Positions 21,809-29,170 of a DNA stretch of 29,170 nucleotides are shown piece after piece. The DNA is taken from positions 1-29,170 of the forward strand of contig JAFTBT010000147.1 in assembly GCA_017455085.1 (NCBI GenBank). The letters are read 5' to 3'. Each line of letters opens with the position of its first letter. Position 1 is the first letter of the stretch. Position numbers and translations under genes: made by a program. Under the pieces are notes generated by a model. It worked only from the letters and a program-made list of their open reading frames with translations, did not search any database and was not told the DNA's origin. This DNA is from Synergistaceae bacterium. Lineage in GTDB: Bacteria; Synergistota; Synergistia; Synergistales; Aminobacteriaceae.

Positions 21809-23167
21809 CTAGTACGCACCTTTTTGCAGGAGGACTGCTGTAGGAGTCTTCAGGATTATCGCGAGATCCAACCACACAGACCAGTGGTTAATGTAGTTCA
21901 GGTCGTAATTTATGCGCGTATCGTATTCTTTCACGTCACTTCTTCCGCTGACCTGCCATATTCCAGTCATGCCCGGCTTCGCTGTGAATACATGCCTTGA
22001 TATCTCGTAGCCGTAATAGTCCCTGACTTCCTCGTGAACTATTGGGCGGGGGCCTACAAGACTCATTTCTCCCCGAAGTACGTTGAAGAGCTGAGGTAAT
22101 TCATCAATGCTCGTATCCCGCAGAATATGGCCGATTTTCGTGACTCTGGGGTCATCTTTGAGCTTGAAGTCCTGAGCAAACTCAGCGCGTAGTTTTTCGT
22201 CATTCTTCAGGAGCTCCGCAAGCACCTCAGCAGCATCCGGGCGCATAGTCCTGAACTTGCACACCCCGAACGGCACGAGATTCCTCCCGATTCTTTTGTG
22301 GTAAAAGAATATCTTGCCTCCGTCTTCCTTCTTGATTCTGTATGCAGCCCAGAGCATCACCGGAGAGAATATCACCAGTGCTATAAATGCTCCCAAATAG
22401 TCAATCAATGCCTTCATAGCGAGACCCGCCGGACTCTTCAACTCCTGAGAGATCTCTTCACCCGGGCGGTTCAGTATATACACATCAGCGCGCATGTTGT
22501 TCGCAAATTTCTTCGGGATAGCATCATCAGCTATGACTATCTCGTCAGCGTGCAGCTCGTTCTGTATGCGGCTCAAGTCCTTAGTAGTCCCAAGCACCGG
22601 AACTCCGGATATCTGTGTACCCTGTTTCTGGGGGTCATCGTCAAGAAAGCCTATAACTCTCCTCATACGGAAAGGGGACGAAATATTTTGCACGAAGTTT
22701 TCTCCGGGTCTGCCTGCTCCTAGAACAAGAACAGATTTCACCAGCAGGTTGAACTTGAACATGAAGACTCTGAGAAAATGCCTTTCTGCGAGCGTGATGG
22801 GCAGGAATATTACTACCGCGAAGAATACACGCAGAAGATACGAAGGGCTGTAGCCTCCAGCGTAGAGATACAGGCAGCTTAACACGAACATCATTGCTCC
22901 GGCTCTCATGACGGAAGCAGTTTCCTCAAGGATGATAATATTTCTGAAACTGTAGAGCTGCAGGAACAACATGCATACGATCATTGCACCGGTCAAGAAA
23001 AACAGGGCTTGAAGCGGCAGAGTACCTACGAGCAAGTATAAACACGACATGTATAGTATTATGTCAATGAGCGCATGAAGTGTTGAGAAAGTCATCTGCA
23101 AGTAAGCATTATGAACACCAGAGCTGTGCTGCAGAGTGTATGTGTATGGGTAAACTACGAATTGCAT
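21809..23167 (-). CDS. Polyprenyl-phosphate sugar-1-phosphate transferase (WbaP/CpsE type)
   Basis: There are 452 residues. About four hydrophobic segments fill residues 25-140. A CoA-binding-like Rossmann domain follows (SVLVLGAGRPGENFV, IGFLDDDP, about 163-240). A fifth hydrophobic segment near 270-295 then leads to the catalytic bacterial sugar transferase domain: KRIGRNLVPFGVCKFRTM, RDTSIDELPQLFNVLRGEMSLVGPRP and KPGMTGIWQVSGRS. The enzyme starts exopolysaccharide or O-antigen synthesis by moving a hexose-1-phosphate onto undecaprenyl phosphate at the inner membrane. It stands alone here without glycosyltransferase neighbours. ATG 23167 has AAAGGAG 15 bases upstream, rather far; a later Met (MTFSTLHAL) is an alternative start. 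Confidence 0.9.
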   Translation of the reverse strand: MQFVVYPYTYTLQHSSGVHNAYLQMTFSTLHALIDIILYMSCLYLLVGTLPLQALFFLTGAMIVCMLFLQLYSFRNIIILEETASVMRAGAMMFVLSCLYLYAGGYSPSYLLRVFFAVVIFLPITLAERHFLRVFMFKFNLLVKSVLVLGAGRPGENFVQNISSPFRMRRVIGFLDDDPQKQGTQISGVPVLGTTKDLSRIQNELHADEIVIADDAIPKKFANNMRADVYILNRPGEEISQELKSPAGLAMKALIDYLGAFIALVIFSPVMLWAAYRIKKEDGGKIFFYHKRIGRNLVPFGVCKFRTMRPDAAEVLAELLKNDEKLRAEFAQDFKLKDDPRVTKIGHILRDTSIDELPQLFNVLRGEMSLVGPRPIVHEEVRDYYGYEISRHVFTAKPGMTGIWQVSGRSDVKEYDTRINYDLNYINHWSVWLDLAIILKTPTAVLLQKGAY

Positions 23168-23225
23168 TGTTGTGAGGTCAAACTCCTTTTTATGGGGAAA
23201 TTGTCAAGGGTTAAGATTATAGTAC

Positions 23226-23258
23226 AAAAAATTCCCCCTGCCATTTCCAGCAAGGGAA
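23226..23258 (-). terminator. Terminator of the DJ-1/PfpI gene
   Basis: Read on the minus strand, TTCCCTTGC pairs with GCAGGGGGAA, with one bulged G, and six T residues follow. It ends the DJ-1-like gene before the sugar transferase. It shares the TCCCCCTGCCAT wording (plus strand) with the terminator at 24524-24555. Confidence 0.7.
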
Positions 23259-23318
23259 AGTACAAGCCTTCATCAACATCTGTACATTATCTGGGGCGAG
23301 AATCCTCCAGCGTAATCA

Positions 23319-23873
23319 CTAGCCTTTGTACACCATCGGGATCAAGAATCCTTCAGCGACTTCATCGGCCATAGCTTTGCCCTCAAGAATCTCAAGCAGC
23401 TTCAGTGCAAAAAACGGAGTCACTGCCGGACCTTTAGCAGTCGTGATATTGCCGTCCGTCTCCACGATATGAGTCCCGATTCTTGCTCCTGCCAAGTGAG
23501 ACTCCAGTCCCGGGTAACACACCGCAGTCTTCCCCGCCAACACTCCCGCCCGGCCAAGTGCAGCAGGTGCAGCGCATATCGCCCCGATCAGTTTGCCTTC
23601 AGCGTGGTACTTCTTGATGAGTTCCTGCAGGCCGTCGTGGTCTTTGATGGTAAGTGTCCCGCCCGGAAGTATGAGCATGTCGAATTTTTCGCCCTTCACC
23701 GCGTCGAACATAGCATCAGCTTTGACGGGTATTTTGTTCTTGCTGATGACTTCTTGGCCGGACATGAGCGATACTGTCGTAACCACCACTCCTCCGCGCC
23801 GGAGAATGTCTACAGTCGTGAGTGCTTCTGTTTCCTCGAATCCATTAATCAGGAAAATCGCAGCAGTCTTCAT
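23319..23873 (-). CDS. DJ-1/PfpI (YajL/ThiJ) family protein
   Basis: This 184-residue protein is close to DJ-1 in length. GFEETEA (11-17) holds the conserved acidic residue that tunes the nucleophile, DMLILPGG (65-72) precedes the nucleophile elbow, and GAICAAPAAL carries Cys100. Residues around 118-125 (YPGLESHLAG) and ITTAKGP correspond to the other conserved loops. DJ-1/YajL proteins have been linked to oxidative-stress protection and to removing glyoxal adducts; the precise activity is debated. The start has GAGGTG about eight bases upstream. An extended -10 (TGCTAGAAT) lies on the minus strand near 23912-23920, so it may have its own promoter separate from kptA. Confidence 0.88.
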   Translation of the reverse strand: MKTAAIFLINGFEETEALTTVDILRRGGVVVTTVSLMSGQEVISKNKIPVKADAMFDAVKGEKFDMLILPGGTLTIKDHDGLQELIKKYHAEGKLIGAICAAPAALGRAGVLAGKTAVCYPGLESHLAGARIGTHIVETDGNITTAKGPAVTPFFALKLLEILEGKAMADEVAEGFLIPMVYKG

Positions 23874-23935
23874 TGTGAATTTTCACCTCGTAAAAATTTC
23901 TTGGGATACGTAGATTCTAGCACAGTGTTTAGCAT

Positions 23936-24478
23936 CTACACTCTCTCCAGAAAGTCAACAGGTACACTTTTTGTGAGCCACACCCCATTTGCGGAGATAT
24001 AGAAAGTATAGCCAGCTCTGGCCATCTCTCCGGATTTCACGGAGTATACTGCGGGTCTGCCGTGCCGCTGTCCGACTTTGCGTGCATCTTCAGGAGTCAG
24101 CGACAAGTGAACGTAGATCCTGCCTTGCGGTGTGAGGCCTTCCGCCTCGATTGATGGTACTGATTTTTCGCCGGTGCCGTGATAGAGAATCTCCGGAGGG
24201 GTTTGTTGCTGGAGTTCTACGTCTACGTTGATGCTGTGGCCTTGATTTGCGCGGATATATTTCCCGTCCTCACTGAAGGAGTATCTGCCCTTTTTGTCGT
24301 TCGCGACGATTTGGGAGAGTATTTCCCTGTCGATGGGGTATTTTTTGCTGAGGCCTGCGATGAGTTCGTCAACGTCTGCCCAGCCGTGAGAATCCAGTGT
24401 GATTCCGATGACGGCCGGTTTGTGTCGGAGTATTAGTGATATGAATTTGCTTAAACGTTCAAGATTCGTATTGCTCAT
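23936..24478 (-). CDS. kptA: RNA 2'-phosphotransferase (Tpt1/KptA family)
   Basis: There are 180 residues, the normal family length. The N-terminal winged helix (LERLSKFISLILRHKP, with Arg18-His19) is followed by IRANQGHS (Arg76, His81). The ADP-ribosyltransferase-like half has LYHGT (98-102) and IYVHLS (His124). The family moves a 2'-phosphate from RNA to NAD, giving ADP-ribose 1'',2''-cyclic phosphate. In eukaryotes this finishes tRNA splicing; in bacteria, which lack that pathway, the role is unclear, with RNA repair and ADP-ribosylation proposed. AGGAGG precedes the ATG. Neighbours (DJ-1, NCS2 permease) give no hint. No RNA ligase is nearby. Confidence 0.93.
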   Translation of the reverse strand: MSNTNLERLSKFISLILRHKPAVIGITLDSHGWADVDELIAGLSKKYPIDREILSQIVANDKKGRYSFSEDGKYIRANQGHSINVDVELQQQTPPEILYHGTGEKSVPSIEAEGLTPQGRIYVHLSLTPEDARKVGQRHGRPAVYSVKSGEMARAGYTFYISANGVWLTKSVPVDFLERV

Positions 24479-24523
24479 GGTGAAAAAAATCCTCCTGCAT
24501 AGTTTTGCATATTCTACAGCATG

Positions 24524-24555
24524 AAAAAAAATCCCCCTGCCATAATGACAGGAGG
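24524..24555 (-). terminator. Terminator of the NCS2 permease gene
   Basis: On the minus strand CCTCCTGTC (24555-24547) pairs with GGCAGGGGG (24541-24533) over nine pairs, including two G-T, with an ATTAT loop. Eight T residues follow (24531-24524). It is about 100 bases after the permease stop, with a tandem repeat in between, and just upstream of kptA. Confidence 0.8.
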
Positions 24556-24569
24556 TTTCTTGATGTTTG

Positions 24570-24644
24570 TTGGGCTATGATGTTGCCGTTGCAGTGATCA
24601 ACACAATTTTGGGCTATGATGCCTCCGTTGTAGTGAGCAACAAA
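24570..24644. repeat. Two-copy 39-base imperfect tandem repeat
   Basis: TTGGGCTATGATGTTGCC... (from 24570) and TTGGGCTATGATGCCTCC... (from 24609) are 39 bases apart and agree at most positions. Each contains GTTG-N7-CAAC, so each can form a small hairpin. A weaker third echo (TATAGCTATG) ends at 24659. It lies in the transcribed 3' region of the NCS2 gene. Confidence 0.65.
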
Positions 24645-24658
24645 AATCTATAGCTATG

Positions 24659-26056
24659 CTACTCAGGCTGAACGTTTATGCCGCGCTCTTCGTCCGTGCC
24701 GGGTATCAGCGAGTCACACACCGCCGCACACACTCCCGCAACCGCCATCGGAGTCTTCAGCACTGCCCACACCATCCCGCCGAGTGTCTGCCACACTTGA
24801 CTGCTCTCCGGGTTCATGAACACAAGCTGATTCTGCTCCACCCAGCCAGGAAGCCCCATCGCCATCAAGAACGCAAACCCCACAATCAGAATATTTCTCT
24901 GGCTCGACATGTCCGCACGCATAAGCACCTGTATTCCCATCGCTCCAATAGTCCCGAACAGTGCTATATATGCTCCTCCGATTATGGGCGACGGCATCGT
25001 AGCAATTAATGCACTCAACTTTCCCACAAAGCTCATCAGGATCAAGATCACCGCTCCAGTCCGGACTACTGCCCTTGAAGCAACACGTGTTAATCCTATC
25101 AGGCCTATGTTCTCCGTGTACGAAGTCGTCCCCACCGAGCCGAATATACCCGACAATGCACAGCACAGCCCTTCCGCGCCGATACCCCTGCTTATGGTCT
25201 CGGAGTCAGGGTCGCTCACTCCGGAAGCATACGATACAGAATGATAGTCGCCGATAGACTCGATCATTGTCGCGAAAAATCCTGCCAATAACGCCGCAAA
25301 TGCCATCAGGCTGAACTTCGGGACTCCCCAAGGGATAACTACACTCTTGATGTCGCGAATCCATGAGGCCTCCTGTACTTTTGCCAGATTGATGTATGCA
25401 GGATGTGAAGGCGTAAATGTCCCGTTAAAAGACAGGCCAAGACACACTAGATACACTACTACGATTGCGAGCAGTATCGCGAAAATGTTGATGTACTTGT
25501 TCTTAAGCACGAGGCTGAACAGGAATATCAACACCACAACTCCCAGAGATGCCGGCCAGTAATTTGCTGCGTTGGCCTGAACTGCTGTACCTGCCAGCGA
25601 GAAACCTATCGCCATAATCACAGGGCCTATGACTACCGGAGTTATGACCTTCCGGATGATTCCGGCTATTCTGCTGTACCCGATGAATGAGAGTATCAAT
25701 CCGCCAGCTATGAGTCCTCCGCCGAGATGCTGCATGATGGCTTCGGGGCCTGCTGCTTTGTACAGGGCTATGATCGTCATCACTGAGGGGATAAACGAAA
25801 AACTCGATCCCTGAACTATTGGAAGTCCTGAACCGAGCTTTTTGCTTGTCTGGATGAGTGTAGCTACTCCCATTCCGAAATACACGCAGGAAATCAACGA
25901 GGCTATTTGCAGTGCGTCCATTCCCATAGCGGGGCCGAATATCAAGGGAACTAGAGTAGTTGACCCGAAAAGTGTGAGTACGTGCTGAGCTCCGGAAAGA
26001 AGCATTATGAGAAGCGGCGGCCTGTCTTCAATACCATACATCATATGTTTGGCCAT
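24659..26056 (-). CDS. NCS2/NAT family nucleobase permease
   Basis: The permease has about 465 residues from ATG 26056, which has GGAGG nine bases upstream; the longer frame to 26140 runs through the promoter and is not coding. It has about 14 hydrophobic segments. Family marks are the Gln-His of SGAQHVLTLFG near helix 1, Glu in TMIESIGDYHSVS, and the NAT signature in helix 10 region, ENIGLIGLTR. It matches the uracil/xanthine/urate symporter group (UraA, XanQ, UacT) and imports a nucleobase with protons across the inner membrane. The EN form of the signature leans away from classic UraA toward the purine branch, but substrate is not certain. It is monocistronic, with a strong promoter and terminator. 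The leader is too short for a purine riboswitch. Confidence 0.9.
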   Translation of the reverse strand: MAKHMMYGIEDRPPLLIMLLSGAQHVLTLFGSTTLVPLIFGPAMGMDALQIASLISCVYFGMGVATLIQTSKKLGSGLPIVQGSSFSFIPSVMTIIALYKAAGPEAIMQHLGGGLIAGGLILSFIGYSRIAGIIRKVITPVVIGPVIMAIGFSLAGTAVQANAANYWPASLGVVVLIFLFSLVLKNKYINIFAILLAIVVVYLVCLGLSFNGTFTPSHPAYINLAKVQEASWIRDIKSVVIPWGVPKFSLMAFAALLAGFFATMIESIGDYHSVSYASGVSDPDSETISRGIGAEGLCCALSGIFGSVGTTSYTENIGLIGLTRVASRAVVRTGAVILILMSFVGKLSALIATMPSPIIGGAYIALFGTIGAMGIQVLMRADMSSQRNILIVGFAFLMAMGLPGWVEQNQLVFMNPESSQVWQTLGGMVWAVLKTPMAVAGVCAAVCDSLIPGTDEERGINVQPE

Positions 26057-26099
26057 GAGTGAAAACCTCCATTGTCTGAAATTTGATTCTAAACGGGGA

Positions 26100-26128
26100 A
26101 TTTTACGTGCAGCATAATTTTTTGTCAA
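26100..26128 (-). promoter_or_regulatory. Sigma-70-type promoter of the NCS2 permease
   Basis: On the minus strand TTGACA (26128-26123) is followed after exactly 17 bases by TAAAAT (26105-26100), about 44 bases before the permease ATG. This is the best promoter in the window. Confidence 0.8.
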
Positions 26129-26214
26129 GCACACACACATCGGAGTACTCTCACCGAAAATGTCAAGTCTTTCACAGCCTCAAGCATAAAGAATCAAGCA
26201 TTTTCACGGCGGCT

Positions 26215-26223
26215 TGCTATAAT
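26215..26223 (+). promoter_or_regulatory. Extended -10 promoter of the BMP/ABC operon
   Basis: TGCTATAAT, an exact extended -10, is 37 bases before the ATG of the binding-protein gene. The -35 region (about 26195-26200) is weak, as is usual for extended -10 promoters. The short leader leaves no room for a riboswitch. Confidence 0.65.
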
Positions 26224-26260
26224 AACCCCATTCCAAATTTTTATAGTGAGGTGTCGATTT

Positions 26261-27376
26261 ATGAAGCAGCGTTTTATTTCTGTACTAGCTGTTATCGCAT
26301 TATTGGTGTCAGTGTTCTCCGGAACATGTTTTGCCGATCCCATCAAGGCAGCTATCGTAACTTCCCCCAATGATGTCCACGACGGCGGCTTCAACGAGGA
26401 CAACTACAACGGCTTGCTTGAGTTCGTCAAGACCAATCCGGACTCGTCATTCACGACAATTCAGGACAAAACCGGAGACCCTGCCTCGTGCGTGAAGACC
26501 ATCGAGGGCATCGTAGCGGACTATGACGCAATCGTGTGCGTGGGCTTCCAGTTCTCCGGAATAGCTGAACTCGCGGACGACAACCCTGATGTGAAATTCG
26601 TGCTGGTCGACACTTGGCCTGCGGACTCTTCAGGAAATAGTGTAGCTATTGAGAATATCTACGCTATGATGTTCAAGGAGGAAGAGGGCGGATTCTTGGC
26701 CGGGCTTGCTGCGGCACTCACCACCAAGACCAAAAAAGTCGCAGTCGTCAACGGTATAGCTTTCCCCACGAACGTAAATTACCAGTACGGCTTCATGTCC
26801 GGAGTGAACTATGCCAACAAACACTACGGGACAGGAGCAGAAATTATCGAGCTGCCTTCGTATTCCGGGACTGACGTAACAGGCAAAGCTGTAGGCGGGA
26901 ACTATATCGGGTCATTCATCGATCAGGCTAACGGCAAAATCGTAGGGCAGGCACTGATTCGTGAGGGGTGTGACGTGATTTTCGTAGCAGCAGGCGGCGC
27001 AGGTATGGGAGTGTTCACGGCAGCAAAAGAGTCCAAAGGCGTGTACGTGATTGGCTGCGACTCTGACCAGTGGAACGACGGCAAAAACGGCGACGCAAAC
27101 ATCATCCTCACCAGCGCGCTCAAGGTCATGGGCAAAAACGACGCAAGAGTCCTCCGCAACGTGGCAGCAGGGAACTTCAAGGGCGGCAATTACCATCTCG
27201 GAGCAGTTGAAGATTCCATCAGCTACGTGAAGACTCCGGGCCGTCATCAGCTCACAGACGATACTATTGCGAAACTTGACGCGGCATTAGCACTACTCAA
27301 AGCCGGAAAGATTCTGCCTGCGTCATCATCAAGCGGAACTATGCCCGATAACTTCACAGGGCTTGACGCAAAATGA
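26261..27376 (+). CDS. BMP-family substrate-binding protein (PnrA/nucleoside type)
   Basis: There are 371 residues from ATG 26261 (GAGGTG upstream; the in-frame GTG at 26246 overlaps that site). The N-terminus is a signal peptide: KQR, a hydrophobic core LAVIALLVSVF, and likely cleavage in TCFA-DP. The Cys lacks a proper lipobox, so it is probably soluble in the periplasm, whereas many BMP proteins are lipoproteins. BMP-type segments are DGGFNEDNYNGL (ligand loop), FVLVDTWP, GFLAGLAAAL, KVAVVNGI and VIFVAAGGAGMG. BMP proteins usually bind nucleosides or purine derivatives, sometimes autoinducer- or riboflavin-like ligands. Translation of the ATPase starts inside its stop (ATGA). Confidence 0.88.
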   Translation: MKQRFISVLAVIALLVSVFSGTCFADPIKAAIVTSPNDVHDGGFNEDNYNGLLEFVKTNPDSSFTTIQDKTGDPASCVKTIEGIVADYDAIVCVGFQFSGIAELADDNPDVKFVLVDTWPADSSGNSVAIENIYAMMFKEEEGGFLAGLAAALTTKTKKVAVVNGIAFPTNVNYQYGFMSGVNYANKHYGTGAEIIELPSYSGTDVTGKAVGGNYIGSFIDQANGKIVGQALIREGCDVIFVAAGGAGMGVFTAAKESKGVYVIGCDSDQWNDGKNGDANIILTSALKVMGKNDARVLRNVAAGNFKGGNYHLGAVEDSISYVKTPGRHQLTDDTIAKLDAALALLKAGKILPASSSSGTMPDNFTGLDAK

Positions 27377-28908
27377 GCGAGCCTATCGTAGAATTTCGGC
27401 ATATCACGAAGAGATTCCCCGGCATTGTCGCAAACGATGATATCTCTCTGAGCATCAACAAGGGTGAAATTTTTGCTGTACTCGGTGAAAACGGTGCGGG
27501 TAAATCTACGTTAGTGAGTATGCTGTTCGGAATGTACGAGCCTGACGAAGGGGAGATATTCATTCGCGGAAAACGTGAGCGGATAGACTCCCCGCGTTAC
27601 GCTACACAGCTCAGTATAGGGATGGTGCATCAGGAGTTCCGGCTGGTCTCAAACTATACTGTTGCGGAGAATATTATTCTAGGATTGGAGCCTGAGAGGA
27701 AGTTGCTCGGGCTTTTTCCTTATGTGGACATAAAGAAGGCCAATGAAGACATTGCGGAGCTTTCCGAAAAGTACGCCCTGAAAATCAACCCTGAGGACGT
27801 GATCGAGGACCTCAATGTAGCGTCACGGCAGAGGGTCGAGATTCTGAAGATGCTTTATCGTGAGGCGGAAATACTGATATTTGACGAGCCGACTGCGGTT
27901 TTGACTCCTCAGGAGATAAAGACGTTCCTGTTTGTGCTTGACGGCCTTCGTGATTACGGCAAAACCATAATACTCATCACACACAAGCTCAACGAGATTA
28001 AGGCAGTAGCTGACCGGTGCGCGATTCTGAATCACGGCAAACTCGCTGCGATTCTTGACGTGAAGACTACTTCCACTGACGAAATGGCCCGCCTGATGGT
28101 TGGGCATGATATTTCCTTCCACACCGAGAAGACTCCTGCGAAATTCGGAGACCCTGTGCTGAAGGTTGAGAACATGACCGTCAAGAGCATAACGGGTTAT
28201 GACGCTGTGAAGTCGGTTAGCTTTGAGATTCATGCGGGTGAAGTGTTTGCTGTTGCTGGAGTATCAGGCAATGGGCAGAATGAGCTTGCAGATGCCATTG
28301 CGGGACTCATCCCCTGCTCTTCAGGGAGAATCACCCTCAACGGCAAAGACATCACGCACTCCACCGTACGAGACAGAATCAACGCCGGAGTGGCATATAT
28401 TCCGGAGGACAGGCATAACGTGGGGTTGGTGCTGGACTTCACGCTGAGGGACAACTTCCCGCTGAGGCAGTACTACAGTCCGCAGTACTCGCGCAGGGGC
28501 GTAATCAGAGAGTCGGCCTTCAACGAACAGGGCAAGAAATTACTGGAGCGTTACGACATCCGGAGCAGTCAGGGCGGAGCGACAATCACGCGCTCAATGT
28601 CCGGCGGCAACCAGCAGAAAGCAATCATAGCCCGCGAAATAGACATGCAGACACCGTTAATCATCTTCATGCAGCCAACGAGAGGCCTCGATGCTGGAGC
28701 AGTCATGAACATTCACAAGCAGATAGTCGCCGAACGTGACAGGGGAGCGGCTGTGCTGCTAATATCCCTTGACCTTGACGAGATACTCGACTGTGCGGAC
28801 ACGATAGCGGTGATTTACAGCGGAAGCATCAACAAGATAGCTCCTGCAAGTGAACTGACGGCGGATGATATTGGCCTGTACATGATGGGGGTGCAGAAAT
28901 CAGCATGA
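27373..28908 (+). CDS. Sugar/nucleoside-type ABC transporter ATPase, two-domain
   Basis: There are 511 residues, the normal size for the duplicated ATPase of CUT2-like nucleoside importers (YufO/NupO type). The first domain has Walker A GENGAGKS, Q-loop MVHQEF and Walker B ILIFDEPTAVLTP, but its signature is LNVASRQRVEI rather than LSGGQ. The second has a degenerate Walker A (GVSGNGQNEL, no GKS), a good signature SGGNQQKAI and LIIFMQPTRGLD, where the catalytic Glu position is Gln. Thus one complete composite site remains (Walker A of domain 1 with the signature of domain 2), as typical of this subfamily. It starts at ATGA with the binding-protein gene and ends at ATGA with the permease gene. 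Confidence 0.92.
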   Translation: MSEPIVEFRHITKRFPGIVANDDISLSINKGEIFAVLGENGAGKSTLVSMLFGMYEPDEGEIFIRGKRERIDSPRYATQLSIGMVHQEFRLVSNYTVAENIILGLEPERKLLGLFPYVDIKKANEDIAELSEKYALKINPEDVIEDLNVASRQRVEILKMLYREAEILIFDEPTAVLTPQEIKTFLFVLDGLRDYGKTIILITHKLNEIKAVADRCAILNHGKLAAILDVKTTSTDEMARLMVGHDISFHTEKTPAKFGDPVLKVENMTVKSITGYDAVKSVSFEIHAGEVFAVAGVSGNGQNELADAIAGLIPCSSGRITLNGKDITHSTVRDRINAGVAYIPEDRHNVGLVLDFTLRDNFPLRQYYSPQYSRRGVIRESAFNEQGKKLLERYDIRSSQGGATITRSMSGGNQQKAIIAREIDMQTPLIIFMQPTRGLDAGAVMNIHKQIVAERDRGAAVLLISLDLDEILDCADTIAVIYSGSINKIAPASELTADDIGLYMMGVQKSA

Positions 28909-29170
28909 GAAAATTCACGTTATCCTGCCTCGCAATAATAATCAGCCTGTTATTCGGAGCGTTGATTCTGTGGCTGATGGGCAAAGACCCTCTGGCCTCG
29001 TACATGAATCTTCTGCAGGGTTCGGGTCTCATGGCAAAAGCTAGGTATGCAGGAAGACAAAGCATGTTCACGGACTTCATGAGCTTTATCGACGCGTTGA
29101 CCCCGATGATATTTGCGTCCCTGGCTGTTGCGCTGGCACTGAAGGGAGGATTCTTCAACATAGGCGTATC
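28905..29170 (+). CDS. ABC importer permease, first of probably two, truncated by window end
   Basis: From ATG 28905, overlapping the ATPase stop, the frame is open to the last base (88 codons). It begins RKFTLSCLAIIISLLFGALILW, a first membrane helix (given to show position 2-23 in part: LAIIISLLFGALILW). It continues with MGKDPLASYMNLL, then LTPMIFASLAVALALKGGFFNIG, of which ALALKGGFFNIG is the family-typical motif of BPD_transp_2 nucleoside permeases. The rest, and likely a second permease gene, lie beyond the window. Confidence 0.88.
   Translation, partial: MRKFTLSCLAIIISLLFGALILWLMGKDPLASYMNLLQGSGLMAKARYAGRQSMFTDFMSFIDALTPMIFASLAVALALKGGFFNIGV

Noticed and set aside
26057..26140. N-terminal extension of the NCS2 permease to 26140
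   Set aside because: It would translate through the -10 box; the ATG at 26056 has an ideal ribosome site.
26057..26260. Purine riboswitch before the permease or the nucleoside transporter
   Set aside because: Leaders from the -10 boxes are under 50 bases, too short for an aptamer, and no conserved core is seen.
1..29170. tRNA or rRNA genes
   Set aside because: I saw no tRNA cloverleaf or rRNA-like segment in the intergenic regions, although I could not run a scan.

Overview
The window comes from a bacterial chromosome of roughly even base composition. It has tightly packed operons, strong Shine-Dalgarno sites and frequent TTG or GTG starts. Several -10 boxes are of the extended TGC-TATAAT type. 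The mix of genes (tagatose-bisphosphate aldolase pair, FNT channel, NCS2 permease, BMP-type nucleoside ABC transporter, KptA) suits an anaerobic, host- or rumen-associated bacterium. A member of the Synergistota is a guess only; no rRNA or other phylogenetic marker is present.

Layout. Bases 1-549 hold the 3' end of a YaaW-like gene. Bases 685-5245 are a minus-strand run: cysS, a PfkB sugar kinase, gatZ/kbaZ-like and gatY/kbaY-like. Bases 5246-5682 are a gene-free region with repeats and an orphan promoter-like box. Bases 5683-7128 (minus) encode a STAND-type NTPase. It is divergent from a long plus-strand operon (7454-18576) that is the core of the window. Bases 18622-19202 hold a terminator and a decayed BrnT/BrnA toxin-antitoxin pair. 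Bases 19267-21745 (plus) carry an FNT channel, a small adenylate-enzyme C-terminal-like protein and a deoxyhypusine-synthase-like protein. Bases 21809-26056 (minus) carry a polyprenyl-phosphate sugar transferase, a DJ-1/PfpI protein, KptA and an NCS2 permease. Bases 26261-29170 (plus) carry the first three genes of a nucleoside-type ABC importer, cut by the window end.

The core operon contains two consecutive vWA / Hanks-type kinase / PP2C phosphatase modules. This is the TerY-P triad arrangement, related to E. coli yegI-yegK-yegL. Module 1 is vWA, an HTH-PIN fusion, a kinase with Pro-rich, OB-like and zinc-ribbon parts, a second vWA, and a PP2C with a C-terminal winged helix. Module 2 is two paralogous vWA proteins, a kinase, a PP2C and a MYG1/DHH-like putative phosphoesterase. 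Most junctions are ATGA-, TGATG- or GTGA-type overlaps or short gaps with good ribosome sites. A phosphorylation-controlled stress or conflict pathway with nucleic-acid-processing effectors is the natural inference.

The most striking element is a roughly 459-nt group I intron (about 11277-11735) inside the second vWA gene of module 1. It interrupts the reading frame just after the MIDAS motif DISGSM. It has the conserved P7 strands, P7.1/P7.2-like hairpins, P8 and P9, and no endonuclease gene. Without splicing the vWA frame stops within four bases of the boundary. Removing the intron restores a normal-length vWA protein.
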